In this document: piece after piece, positions 10,393 through 17,430 of the stretch
How positions within the stretch are numbered: the first letter of the stretch is position 1
Layout: each line of letters opens with the position of its first letter
NCBI RefSeq assembly: GCF_009910845.1
Contig: NZ_SIJB01000014.1
Coordinates: 1 to 64,000 of the forward strand
DNA: 64,000 bases
Direction: 5' to 3'
DNA from: Chengkuizengella marina
GTDB lineage: Bacteria > Bacillota > Bacilli > Paenibacillales > KCTC-33759
The notes under the pieces: generated by a model
What the model saw: the letters and a program-made list of their open reading frames with translations, nothing else
The model's database searches: none
Told to the model about the DNA's origin: nothing
Translations under genes and position numbers: made by a program

Positions 10393-10427
10393 AAGATGAT
10401 GATTTCGATTATTGAAGTCATCTTTTT
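10393..10427 (+). terminator. Probable terminator after the two-module orphan gene
   Basis: AAGATGA and TCATCTT pair around an 18-nt loop and are followed by TTTATT. The stem is weak but well placed, 45 bp after the stop codon. Confidence 0.55.
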
Positions 10428-10525
10428 ATTGATTTTGATAGGAATAATTTTTTAAAGATTAAGGTTTTTCTCCTAGCGTAAAGGACTAAATACTATTAAT
10501 AAAGAAATTTTAAGAGGGGGATATT

Positions 10526-11266
10526 ATGAAGAAAATAAGAAGCGTTGTTTATTTATTCAGCAATGTTAAAGAAAAATGCATACATTCAACAGGAATTGAT
10601 TTCAATGAATACGTTAATTCAATGTGTCAAGATTTAAATCATATTCTATTGTTGTCATCACAATATGAGGGGAATGATTATCATAATGGTCTTAGAATGG
10701 ATTACGTTAGGAAGGAAGATCTAGACAATTTATTAAAAGAAGATGTTTATAAATTTGGTGAATTTAGCTGGATAGATTTTGAAGAATTGAATTCTTTAGA
10801 CTTACTTAATCCACAAGATGTTTCTAATATTTTATATCTTGATCATATGAAAGAACCAATAAATACTCCTTTTTTTGAAACATTAAATAATAAATATGTG
10901 TATTTAGCTCATGATGATGGTTGGTTTAATAAATGCTATGTGAAAGAGCAAAATTCCTATGAAAGATTAATTTCTAATTTAATCCCTCTAAAGTTAAAAG
11001 AGATTCATAGAAAAAAAACATCTATGATTAGGAAAGAAGTTGGGGAATACCTTTTCAAATTATCTACAGAAGGGTTGTTAATTGATTTCAAAGAAGCTTC
11101 TACTAGTGTTCGAGATTTTAAATTACCAGTGTATATTATAGGAGAAAATTATAATTTTGATAATCTAATCAATAATTTAGATTTCCATAAGAAGAAAGCT
11201 AAAGAAAAGCTATGGTTAGTGTATAAGGAAAAGCTATGGAATATAATGAACGATAACAATAACTAA
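10526..11266 (+). CDS. Hypothetical protein (246 aa), immunity-like orphan
   Basis: The ATG is preceded by AGAGGGGG with good spacing. The protein is soluble-looking and charged, with no signal peptide or transmembrane segment. It has an acidic, aromatic-rich central part (FGEFSWIDFEEL, then HDDGWFNKCYV) and a Lys-rich C-terminus. I do not recognise the family. Its place between a terminator and another orphan gene, within a row of small unrelated same-strand genes after an Rhs toxin, fits a reservoir of immunity genes, but that is inference from context. Confidence 0.6.
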   Translation: MKKIRSVVYLFSNVKEKCIHSTGIDFNEYVNSMCQDLNHILLLSSQYEGNDYHNGLRMDYVRKEDLDNLLKEDVYKFGEFSWIDFEELNSLDLLNPQDVSNILYLDHMKEPINTPFFETLNNKYVYLAHDDGWFNKCYVKEQNSYERLISNLIPLKLKEIHRKKTSMIRKEVGEYLFKLSTEGLLIDFKEASTSVRDFKLPVYIIGENYNFDNLINNLDFHKKKAKEKLWLVYKEKLWNIMNDNNN

Positions 11267-11345
11267 ATTTAAAGTTTAAAATCACCAATTACTCACTCAA
11301 GGGTAGTTCCTATACTTGTTTTCCCATAGAAAGGATTTGATAATT

Positions 11346-11798
11346 ATGCAATATTATACAATTACTAATTATGGAGACCCTGAAGGAGATTTAATACGGA
11401 AAAGTAATCAATTAAAATATAGAGAACGTTTTAATACATTGGAAGGAAGGTTGAATAAAAAAGTTTTCCAATTTTTCAAGAATCGAACTTTTCATGATTA
11501 TAAATTATTTAAATTTGAACTAGAACATGGAATGAATGGTGACAAGTATCCAATAAACATAAAAATTTTACTAACATCATATGACTTAGATATTTGGGAA
11601 CTACATTTTAAAGGTGTTTCAAAGTTACAAACGAATTATGTAGAAGATTCTTTCTCCTCAGGCTTTGAAGATTGGATTTATGAAGAACTTTTAGATGTAG
11701 ATGAAAATACATTATCTTTTGAAGTATTATTTGCATCAGAAGCGAGTATTTTGATTCACTTTAAGAATAAGATGCTATCAATAAGACAGCTTAAATAA
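11346..11798 (+). CDS. Hypothetical protein (150 aa), orphan gene in the toxin island
   Basis: An upstream in-frame ATG at 11316 has no ribosome binding site, whereas ATG 11346 is preceded by AGAAAGGA at about 11 bp and begins MQYYTITNYGDPEGD. The product is a small soluble protein rich in aromatic and acidic residues, without signal peptide or membrane segments. Family and function are not recognised. A strong terminator follows at 11818. By position it belongs to the same row of orphan genes downstream of the Rhs toxin. Confidence 0.6.
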   Translation: MQYYTITNYGDPEGDLIRKSNQLKYRERFNTLEGRLNKKVFQFFKNRTFHDYKLFKFELEHGMNGDKYPINIKILLTSYDLDIWELHFKGVSKLQTNYVEDSFSSGFEDWIYEELLDVDENTLSFEVLFASEASILIHFKNKMLSIRQLK

Positions 11799-11817
11799 TT
11801 TATAGGTATACTCAATT

Positions 11818-11852
11818 ACAAGTTAAGTAATGTACTTAACTTGTAGTTTTTT
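11818..11852 (+). terminator. Strong terminator
   Basis: A perfect 12-bp stem (ACAAGTTAAGTA and TACTTAACTTGT) with a 3-nt loop is followed by AGTTTTTT. It ends the plus-strand orphan gene transcript. The roughly 280 bp from here to 12130 hold no gene that I can support. Confidence 0.85.
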
Positions 11853-12130
11853 AGGTATGCTCAGATTTACGAAATAATTAAACTTTTATGTTCTCATAAG
11901 ATTTGAGAGCAGTATTTAGAACTACCAAATTTTTTTCAAGAATATTGGCTGTTTATATTAAAATTTATAATGTTGATCCGCATTTTCCTGAGACCATTTG
12001 TAACAAAAACAATCTTTTTAGTTACAGGTACACTCTCAACGTAGAGAACATTTATACGAATATTACTTTTCATAATTAACTATATCTAAAATTGAGTAAA
12101 ACGGGATATTAAGCCTTTTGGTGTAAAAAC

Positions 12131-12168
12131 AAGCAAACGCACTAGCGCTTACACTAGTACGTTTGCTT
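12131..12168 (-). terminator. Terminator of the cytolysin gene
   Basis: AAGCAAACG and CGTTTGCTT pair, extended inward by ACTAG/CTAGT. Read on the minus strand, the hairpin is followed by GTTTTT. It lies just beyond the stop codon of the cytolysin gene. Confidence 0.8.
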
Positions 12169-12184
12169 AATTTAGAATAAAACT

Positions 12185-13690
12185 TTAATTAATATAACTA
12201 ATACTACCCTTCGGGTGTAATGTAGTACTCCAGATAGAAACTTTTATTTCATTAAATAACGGAACGTTGTATTCATCTATAACCGTTCTCCATCCTTCCC
12301 ATATAAGACCAGTATGTTCCTCTGCTTTAATTCTTATATTTTTTGAATTCGGTGGAAGTGGTATAACTGTAGAATAACGAGCCGTTCGATTTTTATTGTT
12401 TCCTTCCCAAGTTTTATGGGTTAAGACTTCATTTCCATTGTTATCATACGAGATTTCATCCCAGGATACCTCAAATCTAGCAATATATGCACCCGTATGT
12501 TCAAGTGATATTTTACCTTTAGAATATACAGTAGATGTAGTTTCAATATATTCTGTACTGTTTTTTACACTAGCAATGGAGTTATCTTTTAGGAAAATAC
12601 TTGTATATGAAATGGGGTACGCTGGATTTTTAAGACTAAATTCTGAGTTGTCTTTAATTATATTTCGTATTACATCAAAGTCTTTTGTAACAACCTTATT
12701 ATGCTCTGCTGAATCCCCACCTAGTACTACAGCAGTAAAGGAACTATCTTCAAAAATTTCTTGGTACTTTAATCTAGTTTCTAGATCAAGATCAGCATTC
12801 TGAAGTAAAGCTCTAAATGCAGCCTGAACATCCTTGCTTTTAGAATTCGTTTCTAACTTCACATAAATGGTTCTACCATACCCTACATTTGACACCATGA
12901 CAGGTGGAGCCTCATTGCTTACTCCTTTACGAGTTAACTCTTCAAAAGTAACACTATCATCAAAAAGATCTGATGGATTATTAGTTAGTTCTGCACTAAC
13001 AGAATAGAATATTTGCTTGTATGCGGCAACCATTACCTTTTTTTCATCATTTGAAATAGCATCAAAATCTATTCCAAGTGAACTATCAAGAACTTGAGCA
13101 TTCACATTAAGAGCAGCTGCGATTTGAGATTTACTATATACCATAGATTCTGCATATTGAATTCTAGCAGGGATGGTATGGGTATCTGAATACTTTTCAT
13201 TCCAAATAGATACTAACTCATCTATGGCTCCAGCAACATTCCCATATGTTGGGTTGTGTACAGTGATCGTATTCTCATCTCTCATCCCAGGTAAATCTAT
13301 ACTAATGTTCAAAGGCTTTCTACTAGAACTTATTACAGTAGGTTGATTATTTGTAAAAGCCTCGTTTGCCAGTTGTAATGCTCCCGGATAAGAACGACTA
13401 GCCATAGAATCTATAATCGATATATCTACAGGTGAAGTTGTAAGTGATTTTTTCTCACGTTCTATCACGATAAATTTACCATCTGAATAAATACCTTCCT
13501 TTGGAACAAAACTCTCAACTTTATCACCATTTACTGCTAAAATACTGCTGCTATTATAGTTTAAATTCGCTATCCCAGTATCAATGTCAATCGAGTTATT
13601 TGTTTCTGCAGAAGAAATAAGTGGATAATTCATGATGCTTAGACTCATAAAAAAACAAACCATAAGACTAATCATTTTTTTAATTTTCAA
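12185..13690 (-). CDS. Cholesterol-dependent cytolysin with a variant undecapeptide
   Basis: About 500 residues with an N-terminal signal peptide, the usual length for thiol-activated (cholesterol-dependent) pore-forming toxins such as alveolysin and perfringolysin O. Family-typical blocks are clear: [19 protein letters not shown] in domain 3 and a C-terminal domain 4 ending in TTLHPKGSI, whose Thr-Leu pair is the known cholesterol recognition motif. The undecapeptide, canonically ECTGLAWEWWR, reads [11 protein letters not shown] here: Cys becomes His, Ala becomes Ile and the first Trp of the Trp pair becomes Gly. The toxin should therefore not be thiol-activated. Start choice: GTG 13699 abuts the Shine-Dalgarno sequence AGAAGGGA, while TTG 13690 lies about 8 bp from it, so I favour the TTG. 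It is a monocistronic minus-strand gene with its own terminator. Confidence 0.93.
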   Translation of the reverse strand: MKIKKMISLMVCFFMSLSIMNYPLISSAETNNSIDIDTGIANLNYNSSSILAVNGDKVESFVPKEGIYSDGKFIVIEREKKSLTTSPVDISIIDSMASRSYPGALQLANEAFTNNQPTVISSSRKPLNISIDLPGMRDENTITVHNPTYGNVAGAIDELVSIWNEKYSDTHTIPARIQYAESMVYSKSQIAAALNVNAQVLDSSLGIDFDAISNDEKKVMVAAYKQIFYSVSAELTNNPSDLFDDSVTFEELTRKGVSNEAPPVMVSNVGYGRTIYVKLETNSKSKDVQAAFRALLQNADLDLETRLKYQEIFEDSSFTAVVLGGDSAEHNKVVTKDFDVIRNIIKDNSEFSLKNPAYPISYTSIFLKDNSIASVKNSTEYIETTSTVYSKGKISLEHTGAYIARFEVSWDEISYDNNGNEVLTHKTWEGNNKNRTARYSTVIPLPPNSKNIRIKAEEHTGLIWEGWRTVIDEYNVPLFNEIKVSIWSTTLHPKGSISYIN

Positions 13691-14065
13691 AAAGAACACT
13701 CCCTTCTAAATTATATTTCTATATTATAGCATAAATAGAATATATATACATTTAAAATTTATAACTATCAAGTTTTGATAGATTTGTGACTTTTTAAAGA
13801 ACTTACGAAGGTCGCCATCTCCAATGACAAAAAGAAGGTACTATGAATCTATTAACCTACAAAACATGCCTTCTAAATAAGTAATGATAATACCTTAAAC
13901 CATTGAACGTTACACCAAGATATAAATTCTTGTCCCAAAATCCAAAAATATTTGGAATAATTATGCATTAATGAAAGTATTTTATGTTGAACACTACGCT
14001 CTATTCGATATTTATATCTATGCCCTAACCAAAAGATTTTTGATATAAACGCCATCCGTAACCAT
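13691..14065. other. Intergenic region between the cytolysin and the small peptide gene
   Basis: No reading frame with a ribosome binding site is visible on either strand. The left end holds the cytolysin ribosome binding site (AGAAGGGA on the minus strand) and presumably its promoter. The rest looks like decayed DNA ending in a strong plus-strand terminator at 14066. Confidence 0.4.
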
Positions 14066-14098
14066 CCTAAGCTCAGTATGATCTGGGCTTAGGTTTTT
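14066..14098 (+). terminator. Terminator without an obvious upstream gene
   Basis: CCTAAGCTCAG and CTGGGCTTAGG form an 11-bp stem (one G-T pair) with a 6-nt loop, followed by TTTTTGTTT. No plus-strand gene precedes it, so it may be left from a lost gene or end an unrecognised RNA. Confidence 0.7.
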
Positions 14099-14138
14099 GT
14101 TTATTACACACTTAATTACACCCTAATTCTATCAAAAA

Positions 14139-14148
14139 ATGGTATAAT
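14139..14148 (+). promoter_or_regulatory. Extended -10 promoter of the small peptide gene
   Basis: TGGTATAAT is a consensus extended -10 element (TGnTATAAT), about 85 bp upstream of the peptide start codon. A clear -35 element is not seen, which is acceptable for an extended -10 promoter. Confidence 0.6.
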
Positions 14149-14234
14149 ATAACTATGTACAACAAATAGTTTGGCGAGAGCGGTAGGCTGAAACCAAATT
14201 TCTCTTTATTTTTCAAGAGATTGGAGGTGATGCC

Positions 14235-14372
14235 ATGATCATAGAATTTTTAAACTTGTTGGTTAATATAACAAGGTTAATTCTAGATTTTCGTCGTAAG
14301 AAAAGACGAAAACATACTAAGATTAGTAGTGCAGACCAAGGCATTGGTTCGCACTACTATTTTTTTATATAG
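14235..14372 (+). CDS. Small basic hydrophobic peptide, type I toxin-like (45 aa)
   Basis: The peptide starts MIIEFLNLLVNITRLI, a short hydrophobic segment, and continues into an Arg/Lys cluster (RRKKRRKH). It has an extended -10 promoter, a structured leader (ATTTCTCTT pairing with AAGAGATT), and the near-perfect anti-16S site GGAGGTGATGC right before the ATG. Its stop codon lies just past a terminator whose stem is inside the 3' end of the gene. This layout (strong Shine-Dalgarno, hydrophobic-then-basic peptide, terminator overlapping the 3' end) is that of Bacillus type I toxins such as TxpA and BsrG. The leader shares TTGGCG and GAGGTGATGC with the holin-like toxin remnant at 19480. No cognate antitoxin RNA was found here. 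The family is not confirmed. Confidence 0.5.
   Translation: MIIEFLNLLVNITRLILDFRRKKRRKHTKISSADQGIGSHYYFFI
14324..14366 (+). terminator. Terminator overlapping the 3' end of the small peptide gene
   Basis: TAGTAGTGC and GCACTACTA form a perfect 9-bp stem around an 18-nt loop and are followed by seven T. The hairpin lies inside the last codons of the peptide gene. The 18-nt loop size recurs in two of the three RNA elements at 15.9-19.4 kb. Confidence 0.8.
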
Positions 14373-14374
14373 TA

Positions 14375-14540
14375 GAAGTGAAGAATAGATCGAGGCGGTC
14401 TAGGGATCTGAATCCGTGACGAAAACAGGTCTACTTCACTACCCTTATTTGAATCAGGTTTAAGTATGTTGGATCCACTGAGATCGTGTATAAGAAATGG
14501 GAATCGATAAGGATAGAGTGAAGCTTCAAATCAATATAAG
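14375..14540 (+). ncRNA. Candidate IS110 bridge RNA
   Basis: Between the left end and the recombinase start, AGTGAAG (14377-14383) pairs with CTTCACT (14434-14440) and TAGA (14386-14389) with TCTA (14430-14433). An inner hairpin GGAT-CTGA-ATCC (14404-14415) leaves an internal loop with 14 unpaired bases on each side. A stem, an internal loop with left and right guide strands, and an apical hairpin are the known architecture of bridge RNA target/donor loops in the IS110 subgroup, and the position left of the recombinase also fits. The second loop further downstream is not resolved by eye. Confidence 0.55.
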
Positions 14541-14550
14541 GAGACTAGAA

Positions 14551-15767
14551 ATGAAACAACATGTAATGGCTTTTGATGTGAGTATGGGGAAAAGTTATAT
14601 GGTCGTATATAATCCAATGAAAACATGTGTCATGGAAAAAGAAATAAAACATAATCGTCCTGAATTTTTGGAGTTAAAAAAGACAATTGAAGATTTAATC
14701 AGTAGAGATGGGGAACAACCACAAATCGTATTCGAAGCTACAGGTGTCTATTCTAGACAACTTGAACGTTTTATGCAGGAAAATGGATATTCTTATTGTC
14801 TATTGAATCCATTAGAATCAAAAATACAGTGTAGTGCTCTTCGCATTCATAAAACAGATCGGAGTGATGCTCATCAGCTTGCTCTTACTCATTTTTCTCA
14901 TGAGAGAAGGGAGTATACCGTTGAAAACGAGGTATACCATCAATTAAAAAGATGTTCAAGATATTATGATGAATTGGATGATGAACTGAGTATTGTTCGA
15001 AATCGAATGCACAAACTGATTCAGGAAACCTTTCCCGAACTCGAACAAATCTTTACAAAGAAGTCTGCATTATTTTTAAACGTAGTCCAACTTTATCCTC
15101 ATCCAGATTTCGTATTAGTTCTAAAACGATAATTAAAAATCGAATTCTAGCTAATACCAACAAACGAATGTCCAAGAAATCTGCTGAAAATAAAGCGATA
15201 GAATTGATCGAGGCAGCACAGCTTTCTTATCCAGCAGTATCTAAAATAAATGTACTTTGTAACCAAGTAAAATCTTATGCGAAGCGTTACCAAGAGCTAC
15301 TTTTCCAAAAAGAAGAGTGTATCGAAAAAATGACATCGTTAGCTCATTCCCTAGAAGAGTTTAACTTGATCCTAAGTATTCCAGGTATCGGATTCAATAC
15401 TGCTGTCCGTCTTATAGCTGAAGTCGGTGATATTCGACGATTCCATAATCATAAACAACTCAATGCGTATGCAGGGATTGATATCCGTCGTTTTCAATCT
15501 GGAAAGTCTTTTTTTAAAGATAAAATCAATAAACGGGGAAATTGACATCTCAGGAAGCTATTATACATTATTATTCAAAATATGATTAAGTTAAGGAGAA
15601 ATGGTCAGAATCACTTCATAGATTACTATGACAAATTAAAAACGCAACCCTATAACAAGTGTCACAAGGTTGCATCCATCGCATGTGTAAACAAACTGTT
15701 AAAGACTGTATTCTATCTTGTTACACATAATATAAACTATGACTACAGGTATGCCGCCTCATCATAG
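14551..15767 (+). pseudogene. IS110-family recombinase, frameshifted and interrupted
   Basis: The start is ATG 14551 with AAGGAGA upstream. The N-terminal RuvC-like domain keeps its acidic positions: Asp in AFDVSMG, Glu in FEATGVYS, and the two Asp of TDRSDAH. A frameshift near 15110-15125 moves translation into another frame, in which the sequence continues through KTIIKNRIL to the Transposase_20 domain (PGIGFNTAVRLIAEVG, then AYAGIDIRRFQSGKS with the likely catalytic Ser). An in-frame TGA at 15543 follows INKRGN where family members continue; after it LRKLLY resumes in the same frame to 15767. Two lesions in otherwise well-conserved sequence indicate recent inactivation. Confidence 0.88.
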
Positions 15768-15904
15768 TTACATAATTAATTTTAACATAAACTAGCCTAG
15801 TAAAAAAAATAATCCAGCTAGGTCTATTTGTGTTCTAATAAATAATTAAATTTTTAAAATAAATTCATCTTCCTATTAATTCTAAGATATACTTGACTAA
15901 TCGT

Positions 15905-16047
15905 AAGAAAGACCGCTCTCTTCACTAAAAGGCACGGTCTTTCAATAGGTTGAGCCTTCCGTTTTTCAACGGACTATAAATTGTACTTATATCCCCGTAG
16001 GTGTTGGAGCACCTTCGGGATTTCTTTATTATTATATTCAATATCTT
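15905..16047 (-). ncRNA. Structured RNA element C (antitoxin-like family)
   Basis: Read on the minus strand, a promoter (TTGCCA, 17 bp, TATAAT at 16082-16054) is followed by AAGTAAGATA and three hairpins. Hairpin 1 is CCG, mismatch, AGGTG, loop CTCCAA, CACCT, A, CGG (16021-15991). Hairpin 2 is TCCGTT/AACGGA (15973-15958). Hairpin 3 is a 9-bp stem GAAAGACCG/CGGTCTTTC with a 19-nt loop (15943-15907). The plan matches elements A and B on the plus strand, with different but still paired stems. On the opposite strand, a frame ending IYLTNRKKDRSLH stops inside hairpin 3 and could be the tail of a lost toxin gene. Confidence 0.6.
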
Positions 16048-16053
16048 ACTTAT

Positions 16054-16082
16054 ATTATACATTTGGAAACGTTATGTGGCAA
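16054..16082 (-). promoter_or_regulatory. Sigma-A-type promoter of RNA element C
   Basis: On the minus strand TTGCCA (-35) is separated by 17 bp from TATAAT (-10). The following AAGTAAGATA is shared with the corresponding region of element B. Confidence 0.65.
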
Positions 16083-16180
16083 TATTTATCAACAAAGTGC
16101 TTTCTTGAAATTAAAATGAGGAGTGAAACAAAGATGATTAAATGAATAACGTTACATTGTTAAATTGGAGAATATTATAT

Positions 16181-16320
16181 GAGTAAGATAATAATAGACC
16201 GCAGACGCTGTGAACGCCTACGGTTTAATGAACAAGAGATTGCCCTAAGGGCAGTTGGCTCGTTAATTTGTAGTAAAGCCGCGTCTGGTTGGGAACAAGG
16301 GCGGCTTTATTTCTTTTTTT
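16181..16320 (+). ncRNA. Structured RNA element A (antitoxin-like family)
   Basis: This element is closely similar to element B over the first about 90 nt. Hairpin 1 is AGACCG, mismatch, AGACG-type arm, loop, return arm (16196-16226). Hairpin 2 is ATTGCCC/GGGCAGT (16239-16255). Hairpin 3 is a terminator, AAAGCCGC/GCGGCTTT with an 18-nt loop, followed by a T tract (16275-16320). CAGACGC (16202-16208) is complementary to GCGTCTG (16281-16287) in the terminator, allowing an alternative pairing. Compared with B, the promoter region has lost the TATAAT block, so this copy may be silent. I found no known riboswitch consensus that fits. Confidence 0.6.
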
Positions 16321-16391
16321 GGAAGGATAATATCAAAACATATACCATATATTAGTATTTTAATTGTTTTAAAAAATTGATTATGTTATCT

Positions 16392-16420
16392 AAAGGCGCT
16401 AATAATAGGCGCCTTTTTTC
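16392..16420 (+). terminator. Terminator upstream of the amidase
   Basis: AAAGGCGC and GCGCCTTT form an 8-bp stem, followed by a T run. It insulates the amidase gene from upstream transcription or ends a short transcript from the RNA element region. Confidence 0.75.
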
Positions 16421-16506
16421 GTATGTAGAAAAAAATAGACGCTTAAAAACAGGTGATTGTCCATGTCAATCATGACTAGCAAAACATAAGATAATATAAG
16501 GAGGTG

Positions 16507-17253
16507 ATGATAATAGATCCTATATTAATCATAGATCCTGGTCATGGTGGAAATGATCCTGGTGGTGGAACCAATCACTTATGGAAAGAGAAAGATTTAG
16601 CATTACAGATTTCATTATACCAATATGATCGATTCAGGCAGTTGGGTGTTCCAATCACTATGACTCGTATGGAAGATATAAAAATTAGTTCCGTAGAACG
16701 TGCTAGAATGGTGCGAGAATCTGGTGCAAAGTATTGTTTTAGCAACCACATTAATGCTGGTGGCGGGGATGGTGTTGAAACCATTTACTCTATTTTTGAT
16801 GATCCTACTTTAGCAAAACAATTAGCGCAAGGCATCGTGGATAAAGGACAAAACCTTCGCAGAGTATTCTCAAGGAGATTAACTACAGATCGGACAAAAG
16901 ACTATTATTTTATGCATAGAGAAACTGGTAATGTTCATACCACAATAATAGAGTATGGTTTTGCTGATAGTAAATTAGATGATGTGGAACAGTTGCAAAA
17001 TCATTGGATAGATTATGCTGAAGCAGTAGTAAAGACCTTTACTACTTTTATTGGTCATAAATATACATCACCTAATCAACAGCTCCCTAACGTACAAAGA
17101 AAAATAAATGGAAATTTAAACGGAAAAAGAGTGACACTCGATTCTTTTTTAATTAACAATACAACTTATGTGCCCCTGCGTCTTATTGGAGAATCATTTG
17201 GTGCCAAGATAGTATGGGATTCACAAAGGTTTGAATATCATATTTATAATTAA
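16507..17253 (+). CDS. N-acetylmuramoyl-L-alanine amidase (Amidase_3, endolysin-like)
   Basis: This zinc amidase of about 248 residues cleaves the lactyl-peptide bond of peptidoglycan. Amidase_3 motifs are IIDPGHGGNDPGG with the first zinc His, the Glu region KEKD, SNHIN with the second His, and IIEYGF with the catalytic Glu. The last about 45 residues (VTLDSFLINNTTYVPLRLIGE) resemble a copper-amine-oxidase-N stalk domain. There is no signal peptide, as in phage-type endolysins. The start is unusual. AAGGAGG ends at 16504, so GTG 16504 overlaps it and ATG 16507 is only 2 bp away, while correctly spaced codons are ATA. Its neighbours, holin-like toxin remnants and a decayed IS, could mean a relic lysis cassette, but no phage structural genes are present. 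Confidence 0.85.
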   Translation: MIIDPILIIDPGHGGNDPGGGTNHLWKEKDLALQISLYQYDRFRQLGVPITMTRMEDIKISSVERARMVRESGAKYCFSNHINAGGGDGVETIYSIFDDPTLAKQLAQGIVDKGQNLRRVFSRRLTTDRTKDYYFMHRETGNVHTTIIEYGFADSKLDDVEQLQNHWIDYAEAVVKTFTTFIGHKYTSPNQQLPNVQRKINGNLNGKRVTLDSFLINNTTYVPLRLIGESFGAKIVWDSQRFEYHIYN

Positions 17254-17287
17254 AAAATAATTTTTTCTTTCAAATAAATAGTTTAAC

Positions 17288-17345
17288 AAAGCCAGTGGAG
17301 AAAGGGATTTCTATGACATTTATTCTACTGGTTTTCAATTTTTTT
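17288..17345 (+). terminator. Terminator between the amidase and the chemoreceptor
   Basis: AAAGCCAGT pairs with ACTGGTTTT (one G-T pair), and an inner AGAA/TTCT extends the stem. A long T tract follows. It ends the amidase transcript. Confidence 0.7.
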
Positions 17346-17430
17346 ACAAATTGAATTAAAATTTTTTATAGATTCAGCCGATATAAAATAGGGTACATAG
17401 TTTACGATTATAATCCATAGGAGTGGTTAA

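Larger units (their letters stand above)
14375..15780 (+). mobile_element. Decayed IS110-family insertion sequence (boundaries approximate)
   Basis: It contains an IS110-family DEDD/serine recombinase gene broken by a frameshift and a nonsense codon, preceded by about 175 bp of structured non-coding DNA. IS110 elements lack terminal inverted repeats, so the ends cannot be read from one copy. The left limit is set just after the peptide gene and the right limit just after the recombinase remnant. The long left non-coding end points to the IS110 subgroup rather than IS1111. Confidence 0.75.

Noticed and set aside
12396..12803. 135-codon plus-strand frame inside the cytolysin gene
   Set aside because: It lies entirely antisense to a clear cytolysin and has no ribosome binding site or recognisable product.
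13873..14055. 60-codon minus-strand frame
   Set aside because: No ribosome binding site and no recognisable motif. It might be decayed coding DNA, but nothing supports a gene.
16181..16320. Identification of the A/B/C elements as a known riboswitch (c-di-GMP, fluoride, ZTP, TPP, glutamine and others)
   Set aside because: None of the conserved core sequences I know for these classes is present. The convergent toxin remnant gives a better explanation.
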